Positions 11,763 to 24,403 of a DNA stretch of 64,000 nucleotides are shown here, piece by piece. Source of the stretch: Athripsodes cinereus (lineage: Eukaryota > Arthropoda > Insecta > Trichoptera > Leptoceridae); assembly GCA_947579605.1 (NCBI GenBank), contig OX388328.1, positions 8,473,684-8,537,683 on the forward strand, read 5' to 3'. A model generated the notes under the pieces. The model saw only the letters and a program-made list of their open reading frames with translations. It was not told the origin of the DNA and did no database searches. A program made the translations under genes and the position numbers. The first letter of the stretch is position 1, and every line of letters begins with the position of its first letter.

Positions 11763-12098
11763 ACCTGTCTTTCATCCCAATTGCTCGCACGTGATTACGT
11801 CTCCAATTGATCGTATTTTTACATATCACTCCTCCTCAGATGATGATGACTTCTACATGTTTTACATGGATCATACCTGTCTTTCATCCCAATAGCTCGC
11901 AAGTGATTACGTCTCCAATTGATTGTATTTTTACATATCACCCCTCCTCAGATGATGATGACTTCTACATGTTTTACATGGATCAGACCTGTCTTTCATC
12001 CCAATAGCTCGCAAGTGATTACGTCTCCAATTGATTGTATTTTTCATATCACCCCTCCTCAGATGATGATGACTTCTACATGTTTTACCATTGTCTAC
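11763..12098. repeat. 112-bp tandem repeat, three units (copy A)
   Basis: Units begin acctgtctttcatcccaat at 11763, 11875 and 11987 and contain tcagatgatgatgacttcta. Copy B has two units (25,962 and 26,074), so copy number changed after the duplication. Confidence 0.9.
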
Positions 12099-12711
12099 AT
12101 GTTCTGATTTAGTCTCGTCAGATGTTACAGCAGCTTGACTCCCATCAATGCATCCAATTACTCCAGGGAATTTATTTCTTAAAGAATTGTAACTGGCATT
12201 TGTAATCTCATCTTGTTTTTAGAAATTCAATGCGTTCCTGGGCCAGTTTAAAAATATTACTAAAGAGCTCATTTTGGTTATGGACCTACTAAATGATGTT
12301 TGTGACGATGGCATATTTTCACATCTTCCCGATGATAGCCTTCAAATATGAATGTTTTAATATCGCTTTTGGTGCGAATTTAATACGGTGTTTTGTTGAA
12401 TAATTTGATTCCTAAATAAGCGTAATGTCGTTGTGCAATATCTCTTTTCGTATTGGTAAACAGTTTGCCATTCTATGTGTCCTTCTTGTTTGGGATACTT
12501 CCTATGGTGTTCTGTAGTCTTAAAAAGAGCAAACTTTTTGTGCATTCGTTCTACTGTAAGAACGTTTATTTCTTTGCGTAAACATATTTATCAGATTGAT
12601 TTGAAGGATGATTTTTAAAATGATTCTCTGTATAACTTCCAGAAGTTTCATGTTGGTAAAGTAAGCTCCGCCTCAGCCAGAGATGCCTTAATGTATTATG
12701 AATTGGGCCAA

Positions 12712-13735
12712 TTTTTTATTAAGACAAGTGCGCTAAACTTTTCTGTAAGTCTACTAATACTGAAATACTTGTTTCCTTATTCCAGTATACTTAGGAAATC
12801 CTAATCTCTGAAGATTATTTGGTGAGAGAAGTTGTACTTTTGTTTTCCACCTTTTTTTTTATTGATTTTTTTTTAAGAGAAGTGCGCTTACCTTTTCTGT
12901 AGGTCGGCAAATTCTTTAATACTACTTTGTTTATTCCAGTATACTTAGGAAATCCTAATCTCTGAAGATAATTTGATGAAAAAGTTGTTCTTTTATTTTC
13001 CAACTTTTCTTTTGATTAATTTTTTTTAAGACCATTGCGCTTACCTTTTCTGTAGGTCTACAAATACTGAAATATTATTTGTTTACTCCAATATATCTAG
13101 GAAATCCTAATCTCTGGAGGTGAGAGAAGTTGTACTTTTATTTTCCAACTTTTCTTTTGATTTACCTTTATCAGGAATAGTGCGATAATGCTTTCTGTAG
13201 GTCGGCAAATACTGAAATACTTATTTGTTTACTCCAATATACCTAGGAAATCCTAATCTCTGAAGATAATTTAATGAAAAAGTTGTTCTTTTATTTTCCA
13301 ACTTTTCTTTATTGATTTTTTTTAAGATCATTGCGCCTTCCTTTTCTGTAGGTCGACAAATTCTTTAATACTTCTTTGTTCATTCTAGAATATCTAGGAA
13401 ATTTCGTCAAAGTATTCTAAAGCTTGCTGTTGATTAAAATGAATATTAAACGCAGTTCTTCTTCATTTTTTTTAAGAGAAGTGCGCTTACCTTTTCTGTA
13501 GGTCGACAAATACTGCAATACTTATTTCCTTATTCCAATATATCTAGGAAATCCTAATTTCTGGAGGTGAGAGAAGTTGTACTTTTATTTTCCAACTTTT
13601 CTTTTGATTAATTTTTTTTAAGATCATTGCGCTTACCTTTTCTGTAGGTCGGCAAATTTTTTAATACTTCTTTGTTTATCCTAGAATACCTAGGAAATTT
13701 TGTCAAAAGTATTCTATTGCTAGCAGGTGTACATC
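12712..13735. repeat. Tandem array, about 154-bp unit (copy A)
   Basis: Same unit as at 4775-6110, with about seven imperfect copies and variable order of variants (gtaggtcggc, gtaggtcgac, gtaggtctac). Unit number differs between array copies, consistent with unequal exchange after duplication. Confidence 0.87.
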
Positions 13736-14186
13736 ATTTTTTTTAAGACTAGTTCTCTAACTGTACGGTACTACTCGATTCTGAGAGAAGACTATATCTC
13801 CAAAAGGTGGTCAGGAGTCGGGGTGATTATATGATGTTGATTTCGTTTTTACGGTTATCATTGTCTGTAAGTTTGTAAGAGCGATCAATAAGTGTTATGG
13901 CTACTGATTGTATCTGTGATGGATGATGGTGTGAAGCTGCGTGGAGATATCTATTAGTATGGGTTTTTTTACGGTATGTGGTACAAGACAGGGAGCCGTC
14001 GTCTTTTCTTGTGATGAGCACATCGAGGAAGGGTAATTGTTTATTATCTTCTACTTCCATAGTGAATTTGATTGTGTGGTGTAGTGAGTTGAGGTAATTA
14101 AGGAATTCATCCAGTTTTTCTCTTCCATGTGGCCAAATTGCGAAGGTGTCATCTACATATCTTTTAAAAAGGGAGGGTTTATGAGG

Positions 14187-14957
14187 CTAATGGCTGAGAG
14201 TGAAAGTGATTTACAAAAGATTGTGTCAGTTGTATATGAAAGTTGCAGTATGAATGGGATGAAAATGAATGTGACAAAGACGAAAGTGCTGGTGTTTGAA
14301 AGAGAGATTGAAAGAACAATGTGTGAAATAAAGGTTGGAAATGAATGTTTGGAGCAAGTGGACGAATATGTTTATTTAGGAAGTATGTTTGTAAGGGATG
14401 GTAGGTACGAAAGGGACATTGAAAAAAGAAAAGTGGCTGGTGCGAGAGTGAACGGTGCACTTCGATCTATTGTTAGCAATAGCAATGTCTCGAACATGGC
14501 TAAAATGCTGGTGCACAACGCCATCCTCGTACCGACACTGATGTATGCAAGCGAGACTTGGACATGGCTGAAGAAGGACGAGAGTGGAATAAATGCAGTG
14601 GAGATGCGATCACTGAGAAGAATGGTAGGCAAAACACTGCGTGATAGAGTAAGAAATGAGGATATTAGAAGAATGAGTGGATGCAAGAGGAGTGTTGTTG
14701 ATAGAATGCGTGTAAATAAATTGAGATGGTTTGGTCATGTGGAGCGAATGGATGGTGTAAGATTGACGAAGAGGGTGTATTTAGCTGAAAGAGAGGGTGT
14801 GAGGAAGCGCGGACGTCCGAGAACCACGTGGCTTAACCACGTGGATCAAATTCTCAAAGATGGTCGCGTGTTAAGTAAGAGGAATCGGCGGGCATGTATG
14901 AGAAACTGGATGAATGTAGAGGAAGCGAAAGAAGTATGTAAGGATAGAGCGACGTAG
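14187..14957 (+). pseudogene. Reverse transcriptase C-terminal part of an RTE-like LINE
   Basis: The reading frame starts upstream in antisense Penelope sequence, so its first 20 residues are not part of the element. From there it reads MAESESDLQKIVSVVY, then EYVYLGSMFVRDGRYERDI, ILVPTLMYASETWTW, INAVEMRSLRRMVG, LRWFGHVERMDG and GRPRTTWLNHVD. These are the thumb and C-terminal motifs common to insect RTE-like LINE proteins. The endonuclease and catalytic RT core are missing through 5' truncation. The frame is still open, so the insertion is young. Confidence 0.88.
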
Positions 14958-15021
14958 CGTTCCGTTCTCTCTGCCTACCCCACCTGGGACACGGCGTGAG
15001 GGTATAGTATAGTATAGTATA
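14187..15021 (+). mobile_element. 5'-truncated RTE-type LINE insertion with 10-bp TSD
   Basis: The target gtttatgagg is present at 14,177-14,186 and again at 15,022-15,031; copy B at 29,800 shows the empty site with one copy. The insert ends in a (TATAG)n tail after cacggcgtgaggg. It contains the RT C-terminus described in the next entry. The insertion happened in copy A after the A/B duplication. Confidence 0.93.
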
Positions 15022-15509
15022 GTTTATGAGGTGAATTTTGAAATGCTTTCTTTTCTAATTCCACGAGGAATATGTCACAGAAAACCGGACTCAAGCTGGA
15101 ACCCATGCTTGCACCAGAAACTTGTTTGTAGTATGTATCTTTATAGAAGAAAAAGGTGTTATTCATACAGTGTATGATCAATTCAATCGCATCGGGAGGA
15201 ATATTAGGTAGTTAACCATATACTAGTAAATAAAGTCAAGAAAACACACGTCAAAGTTTTAATTGTCAAATTAATTTATTTTGGTAAAGTACACAACAAA
15301 CATACACATAAAATAAACTAAATATATGGTTATTACACAAAACAAATATTGAATCTAATGTAAATAAAGAGTTCGACCCAAGGGCTATCACTTAGTGTTC
15401 GTAGTCTTATGATTACAAAAATAATATAATTAGTAAAATAAAGGTTTGGTGTGTCATTTAGAGGAGACTACTTAACCTAGGTTTTTTATGTAGAGTTTGT
15501 ATTGTATTG

Positions 15510-16125
15510 TGTTTTTTAAGAGAGCTCAGCCTTAAATACTTGATAAACAATCTTTACTTCAGCAGTGAGCTTTATTATAGAATCTTTCACTATAAAGACT
15601 CCTGTCCATTCAGAAGCTAGTATGTTCTTCTCTGATTCTTTTAATGCTTCAGAATTAAACGTTGCTTCAATATATACCAAACATTCTGAATAAATGTCTT
15701 TGACTTCAAGATTAGTTTTCCTATTCAATTTCTTGTTTTCAGTAGCGCTATAAAAAGTTAGTATTACTTTTATTTTATTAATGTCTTCCTTATCAATTGT
15801 GTGTGGAATGGAATCAAAGAAGCAAAACATGTGCTCAGCAATTTTCTAGGATAAGTGATGTTATAAGTCTCGTTCATATATTCATCGGTTATTGGCCTAT
15901 AAGATCTTACTCCATCATTCTCTGTTAGCATTCTTATGCATACAGTTGGAAATGCTGCAATAATACGCATAACGCTTATTGAATCATTTCTAGTTCCTGA
16001 TTGACTAATCTTATCAATAAGCTTGAAATAATCTTTTAAATCTTTGATTTTTTTTGCTCATTCAGATGAGGATCTTTTTGCAATGTTGGTTAAATTGGAC
16101 CCTCTCTTGTTAATCCCGAATACAC
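15510..16125 (-). pseudogene. Endogenous viral element: phenuivirus-like nucleocapsid gene remnant (older copy)
   Basis: Minus-strand fragments show the pattern seen in the better-preserved copies near 32 and 37 kb: a short LTR-like motif near 16,110, then NDSISVMRIIAAFPTV, YPRKLLSTCFASLIP, and a continuation in another frame from about 15,830 to 15,516. At least two frame breaks are visible (near 16,100 and 15,830). In phlebovirus/tenuivirus nucleocapsids these positions hold the 'TRG', 'ITL.R.AA.FP' and 'YP..hH..FASLI' segments. The assignment rests on remembered family patterns and the internal match to the other two copies. It encodes no functional protein. It shares too little with them at nucleotide level to belong to the recent duplication. 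Confidence 0.55.
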
Positions 16126-16319
16126 CACCTTTGCGATGTTACTATAACATATTTTGTTTGTTCCGTCTGCTTGGGTTTTTCGTGCGCAGTATTGGAAAGC
16201 ACTTTAACATTGAAACCACTGAATTTCACACTATTATTTAAATGAACACACGGCGTGAGCCTTTTACATGTTAAACAAGCAGTATGATAAACAACAAGCA
16301 CAAACAGACGCAATAGTCA

Positions 16320-17090
16320 AAAATACATTTTTGTAATTGTGGAGAAACTCCACTAAGGAACGCAGCAAACCTCTTCATACAATTATCATGACCGTATGTA
16401 TTTTAAAAACTAACATATTGGAACTGCTCCACCCAATCAGCGTAACTGACTTCCATGGGCTCATGTGAAGCCTCCGTTCTAGCAGCGTTATTGATGTTAC
16501 TGAGTCATGACATAATATATTGTCTTTAATCATAAACATGCTAGTTCTATCTGCTGGATTATTTATTACATTCATAGTTAATTGCATTAACTAATAAATT
16601 GTCTAGCCTATCTAAACGCAGCGTACATTCGGTTATAATTTTTGAAGTATTTTGCCAATTTATATAAAATAAACATTATTATTATGCCGATTAAGAATCC
16701 AATATAGTGAAACATGTCGTATTATTTTACTATGTGTGGGTGATTCAGCAAATTGTGCAGAACTTTTTCCGCCCTTTTCTAATCTATTATTAGAAGAGGG
16801 TTGCAATACATCTAGAGATTCACGTCAAAAAAATGTGTGGTTTGTAAAATGATACGCTAATCGCTTTTATTACACTTCCCATGATGACAACAATAGTTAT
16901 TCAATATATCAAAGTTTGTTAGAACGTATTCCACTAAATTATAGTATGCTCTAGTAGGTATAAGTCTTACATTTGTTGTATATAATTTACAATTTTCATT
17001 CAGCGTCAAGATACTACAGTATCTAAAATAACTGGTTCTTTTAACGAAGAGTTACACACTAAATTTGCACTTTCGCCTTTAACAGGACTT
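16320..17090. repeat. Older diverged partial copy of the repeated unit
   Basis: Bases 16,355-16,610 match 8,530-8,720 and 7,740-7,890 of copy A in pieces (gggctcatgtga, gagtcatgacataatatatt). Bases 16,861-17,080 match 7,141-7,340. Mismatch density is much higher than between A and B. The frame carrying ARTEASHEPMEV on the minus strand occurs twice within unit A as well, pointing to an old internal duplication. Confidence 0.65.
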
Positions 17091-17214
17091 CACAGCCAGA
17101 ATTTAATTTGAAATCGTTCGACTATATGCAAAAAATTGCCTAAAAACAGGTGTTTACTCCAAATTTTAACTTTTAAACTACGTACGAACCAATAAACTAC
17201 GAAGCATTAAAAAA

Positions 17215-17445
17215 ATACTGTCTCTCTTTTTGCGGTAAGTGAAAAGGGAGATAAAGAAATGAAGTATATTTCACTCATTATCTATACACCACTTGGTCAC
17301 TAACACACGTAAATATAGTTAATATTATGTCCGAAAAACTACGAACATTAAAAAATCACTGTCTCTCTTTTTGCGGTAAGTGAAAAAGGAGATAAAAAAT
17401 GCGACGTACGTGATGTATATTTCACTCATTATCTATGACACCAAA
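17215..17445. repeat. Tandem duplication of about 140 bp, two copies
   Basis: The string ctgtctctctttttgcggta occurs at about 17,219 and 17,359, each followed by gtgaaaa.ggagata and tatatttcactcattatcta. No coding content. Confidence 0.8.
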
Positions 17446-17686
17446 TGACACAAAAATCATTGCGTACAAAGACATAATTTTTAACAAGATTGTGCACTCC
17501 ATTGAAAAAACGGCATGTATAATGCAATTGATGCACCAGAGGTCAACAAGGCCCACCTGCGAGAGAGCATTCATGCCCCAAGAGTTATAAATAGGCCTAC
17601 ATATACCTATACATGAATATAGCAAACACGTAGGTAGGTAGACTATTATTATTTTTGCTGGATAGTGGTAGGTGTTTACTTAATTG

Positions 17687-17745
17687 GCGTTCCCTTCTCT
17701 CTGCTTACTCCACATGGGATGTGGCGTGAGGGTAAAGATAGATTC
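17687..17745 (+). mobile_element. RTE-type LINE 3' end fragment
   Basis: cgttcccttctctctgctta, then ccacatgggatgtggcgtga, matches the 3' end of the insertion at 14,187-15,021. Only the last ~60 bases remain. Confidence 0.65.
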
Positions 17746-18329
17746 ATCAAATCATTGGTCATAAAAAAGCTTATTAGCTTTACATGTCTACCTTGTTGTA
17801 TGTACATATATGTGGGCGTATAAGTGGGTATATTTCCAATAAAGTACTCAAATACTTTTTTTTTAATAATACTCAGTTTTATTCTGCAACAATTATATAA
17901 TTTATATTATACACCTTAAAAAGTACACGTAAAGTAGGTATATTTGAGTTTATCCATAATTTGTTGCACCATTCTGCATTGAGTTGACCATAATTTATTC
18001 TTTCTTCTGGGACGTCAAATTAAGTGACAATGATGGCTGCCTTAAGAAACGGCGACTGTGGCACCAGTGCTGCAAAAGTATAAAAGAATATTTAATATGT
18101 TTTTCCCTTGTTTATTATTTTTGACTCCACCATTAAATTGCAAACAACAAAAAGGCCGGGATTTGGAGAGAATGATTCATGCATCTTTAGTATCACAAAA
18201 AAAGATTTGAGTCATCATAATCCAAGGATAAATTTACAATCTGTCCATATATTTGCAGAGTATTTTTTCATCATCGAAATAAAACAAAATTATAGCAATA
18301 AAGTGATTTAATGTGTAATCGTGTCTTAT

Positions 18330-18445
18330 GGCCGGTTTCAATAACCTATCTATCCGTGACTATCGATTGAAATGTATGATTCAAAATATAGAACACAATA
18401 GATTTCAATCGACAGGAGCGGATAGATAGATTATTGAAACCGGCC
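18330..18445. mobile_element. MITE-like element with ~25-bp terminal inverted repeats
   Basis: Starts ggccggtttcaata and ends with its reverse complement tattgaaaccggcc. The pairing continues inward through ctatctatccg/cggatagatag and cgattgaaat/atttcaatcg. About 116 bp, non-coding. No clear target-site duplication. Confidence 0.75.
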
Positions 18446-19820
18446 AATAATGCACAGTCTTATTAAAGTACAATGTCTTTGTGCTAAAATTTCACGTGGA
18501 AATGGAATGTCAAAATATAAATATTATATGTTTCCATAGTAACCATACATGCAAAGTGGTTTCTGCAAATATGTAAATATATAATATGCATATTTAGAAA
18601 ACTTCGAATACTCATAATAATCTAAAAATCAAATGCATGCTGAGATATATTTTTACATTAAACCATTTTCTCACTATTGATTCACAAACTAATTTTATAT
18701 TATTACTTATTACATTTATGGAATACTTAAATCATTCGCAAACTAGTGAATAGCATCATGAATAAATACATAAAATAAAATAATAATAATTGTACCAAAG
18801 CTTGTTTTAAAACATACATATGTATCCGAGATTCAAACATGTTGCGTGTATTCATATATCAGCTTATTTGAAATAGTAACATGAAAATAAGATAATACGT
18901 GCTGATTTTACTATATACCTAAATATCAGGATATCAGTTAAGAACTATGTACTTACATTTGCAAATGATAATTCAAGTCTTAGTAATTCTCCATCACCGT
19001 TTTAATGTCACTAATCATCTAATCATCTGATAATCTGGAAAGTATAAAACATAAAGAATTTATTAATTTATTCTATCAGAAACATTGTTTGCTTACTCAC
19101 GCGTATTAAAATATTTTATTTTTAATAATTACTTTAGGAAAGGTTACGTTACAAAAAAAATATGTCAAAAACAATATAATATAAATCAACCATTATAATA
19201 TACTCACTCATTTTGATCATGTGAATAATATGTAGCTAATTTATTTTTTCTTAACATTCGTAATGACTCTTTCGTCATTTTAAATAATGAAAAAATTAAA
19301 ATAAAACTATAAATCAGTGTATTTAGTATATTTCTGATTTAATACTAATACTCACAAAAATAACAAAATGTTGCTATGACAACAATATTGACATCGGTGA
19401 ATGTCATTCTGAGGAGTTCATACACAAAGTTACCTACATCAACTCTAGAACATTGAAACTAAGAAAACAGCATACCTAAATAAATTTGGTGAATTCTTTG
19501 CAGAGTAGGTACCGGCAGCAATTTAGATCCCTGATACCGGATATATTTCTATGTATTTGTATTATTTTATCATAGTCTTTGTAAGGTATACAAACTGTAA
19601 TTTAGTGTTAAGAGCATATTTTCTGTATTCATCTTTTAATAATTGGATATTAGCTGGCACTTTGCGTTTATCATTAGAAAAGAAATATGTTGCAACTAAT
19701 AAGCAAAAAGAGAAATAGGCGGATATGCTGAGGTCAATCTACAGTTTTATTAAGTACACAAACAAGTTCACCAACATTAAATTAAAAATAAAAAAATACT
19801 AATTTATTTGAATTAATTAT

Positions 19821-19905
19821 ATAAAACACTTATTTGTAGTGTTTAAACTGTGACTTTTTATTGATTAAAAGTCACAGTGGATATAATATAAATAAGTGAT
19901 TTATT
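19821..19905. repeat. Palindromic element (about 85 bp)
   Basis: The inner arms ctgtgactttt/aaaagtcacag and outer arms aaacacttattt/aaataagtgatt are inverted, giving a nested hairpin. Likely a small fold-back transposon remnant. Confidence 0.6.
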
Positions 19906-21095
19906 TGTAAGTAATTCAACATGAATTTCCACCGAGAACCGTCGGTTGAAAATATCAACTTCACTGATTTATTTTACTTCATTCATAGTTAAATATTTGT
20001 GAAAAATGGATCGGTGTGCCTTTACTTGTGAACTCCTCATCTATAGTACTGAACACTCATTCTCGTATTCGTCGATTCGCATTTTGACAGACATGGAAAT
20101 AAATATTATTTAGGTATATTAAGTTATAATGTTTTTTTTTATGAAAAAAAAACATTTATATAGGGATTACTTGATGACACATATAAAAATATGTTTCCTT
20201 GGTAAAAATCAAGTAATCTAGTGCTGTAATTATGTAGTTTCAAGCATAAAACCATCTCTATTTTTTAATAATTTTAAATAAATAATCAGACGCAGATTCA
20301 ACAGCGTGCCGACTCTTTGGCTCGGCTGGCCGAACTAAAACCGAATTTTGAGTTCTACGGAAATTTTCATAAAAACTTTCCCGCAAGCGGAAAATTTAAA
20401 ATGAAAATTTCAAAATATAAATAACACATCACGCTATTATAATCATATGACAAATTATTCAATTAAAATTGTTTTAAATATGTTTTCCTTATTCGAACTT
20501 GACGAACTAAAAATTATATTTTCTTATGTGCACGTCACAAATCCCATTTTTTTCGCATATTAAAAAAAATACGGCTAAATATTACCCAAATTTAAGAAAA
20601 ATAGGTTTTTTCTAAAGCATCCTTGGAGCTAAATTTACTTCATCATTTATGTAACCTCTAAGATGATTGTCTTAAAATACCTCTGCTAGTCGTGATGAAA
20701 TTTCGGAAGGTGTTTTTCAATCGATAATTTCTACATGAATCTCTCGGTTATTTTTTTTATTATTATTAAAAATACATTAAAATATGTTCAAATTTTGATA
20801 TTATCAAAAACAAACAGTAAAAATATCATCTCGATCACGAAAATATTGCAATTAATTAATAATCAATGTTGAAAAATGGTTGCGTAAAATCATGTGACAA
20901 TTTCGAGTTCCCTACCTATCAAGGGCTCTTAAGTTAGGTAAGATAAAAATCCAGGCATTGGATTTCCTCAATTTGTGAAAAAGTTCTGTTTCAAAATTTA
21001 TGCTACGCATATCACATAATTTTGAGATGGTTTTAGACAAAGGATCAAGCATGCTAGACTCCCAACTCTTTTTCGATGATTTAAGATACAAGCAG

Positions 21096-21260
21096 CCCTA
21101 GTCAAAACACATTTTAGCGTCACTTGTCGTTTGACTACAAACGAAATTACGACTATAATTGCAACAATAACGCATAATTATATGGTACATGTAGGTAGAT
21201 TGTCGTAATTTCGTTTGTAGTCGAACGACTTCATAACGCTAAAATGTGTTTTGACTAGGG
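21096..21260. mobile_element. MITE with ~59-bp terminal inverted repeats, private to copy B
   Basis: The ends ccctagtcaaaacacatttt and the reverse complement aaaatgtgttttgactaggg are followed inward by long matching arms (gactacaaacgaaattacgac). Copy A and the 33.9-kb copy show the uninterrupted site (atacaaggtg / atgcaaggtg). Non-coding. The superfamily is not decided because the target-site duplication is unclear. Confidence 0.88.
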
Positions 21261-23647
21261 GGCCAGGTGTTTAATGCCTCGCATATATAAATTTGTTTTT
21301 GAGCTTCTTTACAGTTTAGACACAGAGTAAAGATCGTTCATGTCGCACATCTACAAATACTCAATCCCGTTTTTCTTTTATTGGAAAAAGCAATACTTAT
21401 AATTTGGTATAATTTGGAGTTTGTAATGACCAACACTAGTTTCGTCTAAGCTGACACGTCGCTTAGGTCTGAATTCTGCTTCTGAAACTGCTCCACCTCA
21501 TTTTCATGGTTGAGTTCAATGGGCTCATGTGATGCCTCTGTTCTAGCAGTGTTGTCGACTTACTGAGTCATGACATAATACATTGTCTTTCGTCATAAAC
21601 ATGCCGGTTCTATCTGCTGGATTATTTATTACATTCATAGTTAATTGCATTAACTAATAAATTGTCCAGCATATTGGTGTAAATTTGTTTTTTTTTTTAC
21701 GTTGCTGCCTTGCTCTATTTGTCAAGGCTTCCTATCTACACTAATTACTTTTTCTTTGGGAATGGAAGATGGAGATATGGCAAAATTTAAAACTTTTGAA
21801 AGGGTGGAAGATGTGCTTTAGTAGCTACCGTATGTGACTGTAGGCAGCCCGACTTCTTGTTTATTTTCTCATGTTCTTCTAAATGGGAGATAACCATGAG
21901 ATTGTGTTGGTTTTTTAGAACAACAAAGACTTACCATTTTCATGATAGGGTTTATTGTGATCCAAGGATTTTTGTTGGTTTATTTACACCATTCTTAAGA
22001 TCTCATCGTTGCAGAATTTCGAGTGTTTGTCGAATCATATATTTGGATCTAAGGTATTTTGTCAATTTATATAAAATAAACATCATTTTTATGATGCCAA
22101 TTAAGAATCATTTTGATTCATTAAATTTCTTATAACAGTTTTCTGCGAATGTCCTGTTTGTTTGCAAAATGCGCAGTTTAATGTTTTCTTTTGCAAATTT
22201 TCTCTGTCGTTCTGAATTTTTTTACTCATTTTCTACCCTTTGGCAGAAAACTGACATCTCTGAATATATATTCGGTTCTTTAGTTGTTAGCATTTGCCTG
22301 AATTGTGGAAAAATTCCAATAAGGAAAGCAGCAGACCTCTTTATACAATTATCATGACCGTATGTATTTAAAAACTAACATATTGGAACTGCTGATGGGG
22401 TATCAGCGTAACTGACTTCCATGGGCTCATGTGATGCCTCCATTTTAGCAGTGTTGTTGATGTTACTGAGTCATGACATAATATATTGTCTATCATCTGG
22501 AAATCATCAAAGAACACACATCTGGTTTCAGCTTTTTTCTAATTTTTTTAAAAAATTCTCATTCGTAGTTCATGCTCCTCCGCCTCCCACTTTGTTCATT
22601 GTAACCTGATTCCTCCAACTCTCATGTCGGCAGATTTCCAGAAACTTACTCAGGGGTTTCGTTGGGTAATATTATATGAGAATGTTTGTAAGTGGTAAGT
22701 GAAAACATCAGGTTAGAGGCACAAATGTTTATTGAAGAACACATAATTCTTATTATATATATAAAGACAAAACGTTTCACATTTTTACACAGAATTATTA
22801 TCTATGTGACACTCACAGTTAATTAAAAAATGAAGAGAAACGGAAATTGAGCTACCGGGTTCCCTATTAGAAAGGAGAACCGGGTAAGACTGACGGCAAC
22901 GACGGAAACTAGAGGCAAGCGGTGAGAGAAACGGGAACTACTTTTGTTTTGGACATTCCGGCCAGTGCTTCACCGGATTTCAAAAGATGGCGACACAAGT
23001 ATCAATTTTTTTATGAAACTCATATGACATCATGCTCTTCCTCTTCCCACTTTAAGTGTAGTGCATGTGCCTCTGCTTTTCTCTTTTCCATATTTACAAT
23101 ATATTCTAACTCTGCAGGTTGTTTCTTTTGCTCATTGTCTAAGAGAAATATTTTAAGTTGTAAATAAATATCACATACAATTGAGGTTTAAAAAACTCAA
23201 ACGCACCTCTCAGGCAAATATCATAAAAAATAAATATGCGCGGATTTCCGGACACCCTATGACTCCTAGGAGTCCGCGCACTCCTAGGAGTGGGTGAACT
23301 TCTTCTAGGAATTCGTGGACTTCTCCTAGGGCTCCGCTGCGAGATCTTGTGGGCTCTGAAGCCCTTACGGGTGTCTCTGGAGCCCTGACTATAGTCTCTG
23401 GAGCCCTGGCTCTTGTTGAAAACCACGATACATTGTCTGTAAAAATGTCATAAACATATTACATTTTGAAATAATATTACACTGATTAAAGGAATTTTGT
23501 CATTTATCACTTTCTGATTATAGTACTTGTTTTTTTTATCATTTTACTATTCTTTTATTTCAATGTGACAGCCTTATGGGCTTCTAACATAATAAAGGAA
23601 CCGTTAAACTTTTATTTTGTGTACACTTATAAACAGGGTGATATATT

Positions 23648-23763
23648 CTCCTTTGCACGAGACTTGTCTCTATAAGGAGGATGTTTAGAAATAAGTTTTC
23701 ATCAAATAGTCTATGTATTGTTATGTCTGTATTAATTATGTTAAATAAAATAAAATAAAAAAA
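23648..23763 (+). mobile_element. 5'-truncated LINE tail (copy B)
   Basis: Same insertion as at 9,873-9,988, duplicated with the unit. It keeps the two nested stems and the ATAAAATAAA-type tail. Confidence 0.85.
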
Positions 23764-24403
23764 TTGATACTTTTTTTGTCTGCATTGTTTGTTTTTATGA
23801 ATAAATTTTGTCTGTAGTGTGCTATTGATGTTAATAAATAAATGCAAAAGAGAGATTCCTAGAAAGCTTAACATTAGTCTATTTTATTTCGCAATCCACG
23901 GCGTGAGCCTTTTACATGTTCAAGAATACATTTTAAAACTCATTATCACACATCACAGCACTTACTGTAATCCGGCGACTCATGCTGGCCAGAAGTGGTG
24001 GGGGCATCAAAGACCTCGATCACCACATTGTTTTGGGGTGTGCAACTTGACTGAAATAAGAATAATTTAGGTTCATAATTATTTTTTCGAGTTATGTTGT
24101 ACATTAAACTTACCACGACTCCATATTATCCACTACCATATTTTCAACAGGTACATAGGTATAATTTATAATAAAGCAGTAATAGTAGAAATATATTTCT
24201 CTTCTAATCACAATGTCTAAGATAAATAAGAAAATTAATTATCAATCATATAAAGTTAAAACCACTATAGACGACTCCTACACATTGAATTAGCTCAGAA
24301 AAATTAACATTAATCAGAGCAAGTAAAATACAGTTATCAACACGACAGACTGTGTTCCCTTGAAATCAAAACTAATTATATTAATACATAAAAAATAATA
24401 CTA

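Larger units (their letters stand above)
13800..15215 (-). pseudogene. Penelope-like RT fragment (copy A), split by an RTE insertion
   Basis: The minus strand at 13,827-14,186 gives LPFLDVLITRKDDGS and HTNRYLHAASHHH. Sequence at 15,022-15,215 gives MIIHCMNNTFFFYKD and SGASMGSSLSPVFCD. The two parts are separated by the 835-bp insertion described next. The uninterrupted counterpart is at 29,410-29,985. Confidence 0.82.
7346..15273. repeat. Large duplicated unit, copy A
   Basis: This segment runs colinearly with 20,930-30,053 in the same orientation. Long stretches are almost identical; for example, a 96-codon frame at 9809-10,099 and its counterpart at 23,584-23,874 encode the same residues. 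Copy A carries an RTE insertion (14,187-15,021) that copy B lacks. It lacks B's MITE (21,096), the insertion near 24.4 kb and the LINE at 27,864. No intact gene is visible inside. Its minus strand holds a decayed gag-like stretch and the Penelope fragment. The whole unit could be a composite transposon or a segmental duplication; no terminal inverted repeats were found. Confidence 0.85.
17750..20930. other. AT-rich region without a recognised gene
   Basis: Apart from two palindromic elements listed separately I see no coding signal, tRNA or tandem array here. Longest frames are under 70 codons and not family-like. Confidence 0.6.

Noticed and set aside
14127..14186. N-terminal 20 codons of the RTE frame (MWPNCEGVIYISFKK)
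   Set aside because: This is antisense Penelope sequence upstream of the insertion point; the frame crosses the junction by chance.
7346..15273. Polinton/Maverick-type giant transposon
   Set aside because: No polymerase B, integrase, ATPase or capsid frames and no terminal inverted repeats were found.
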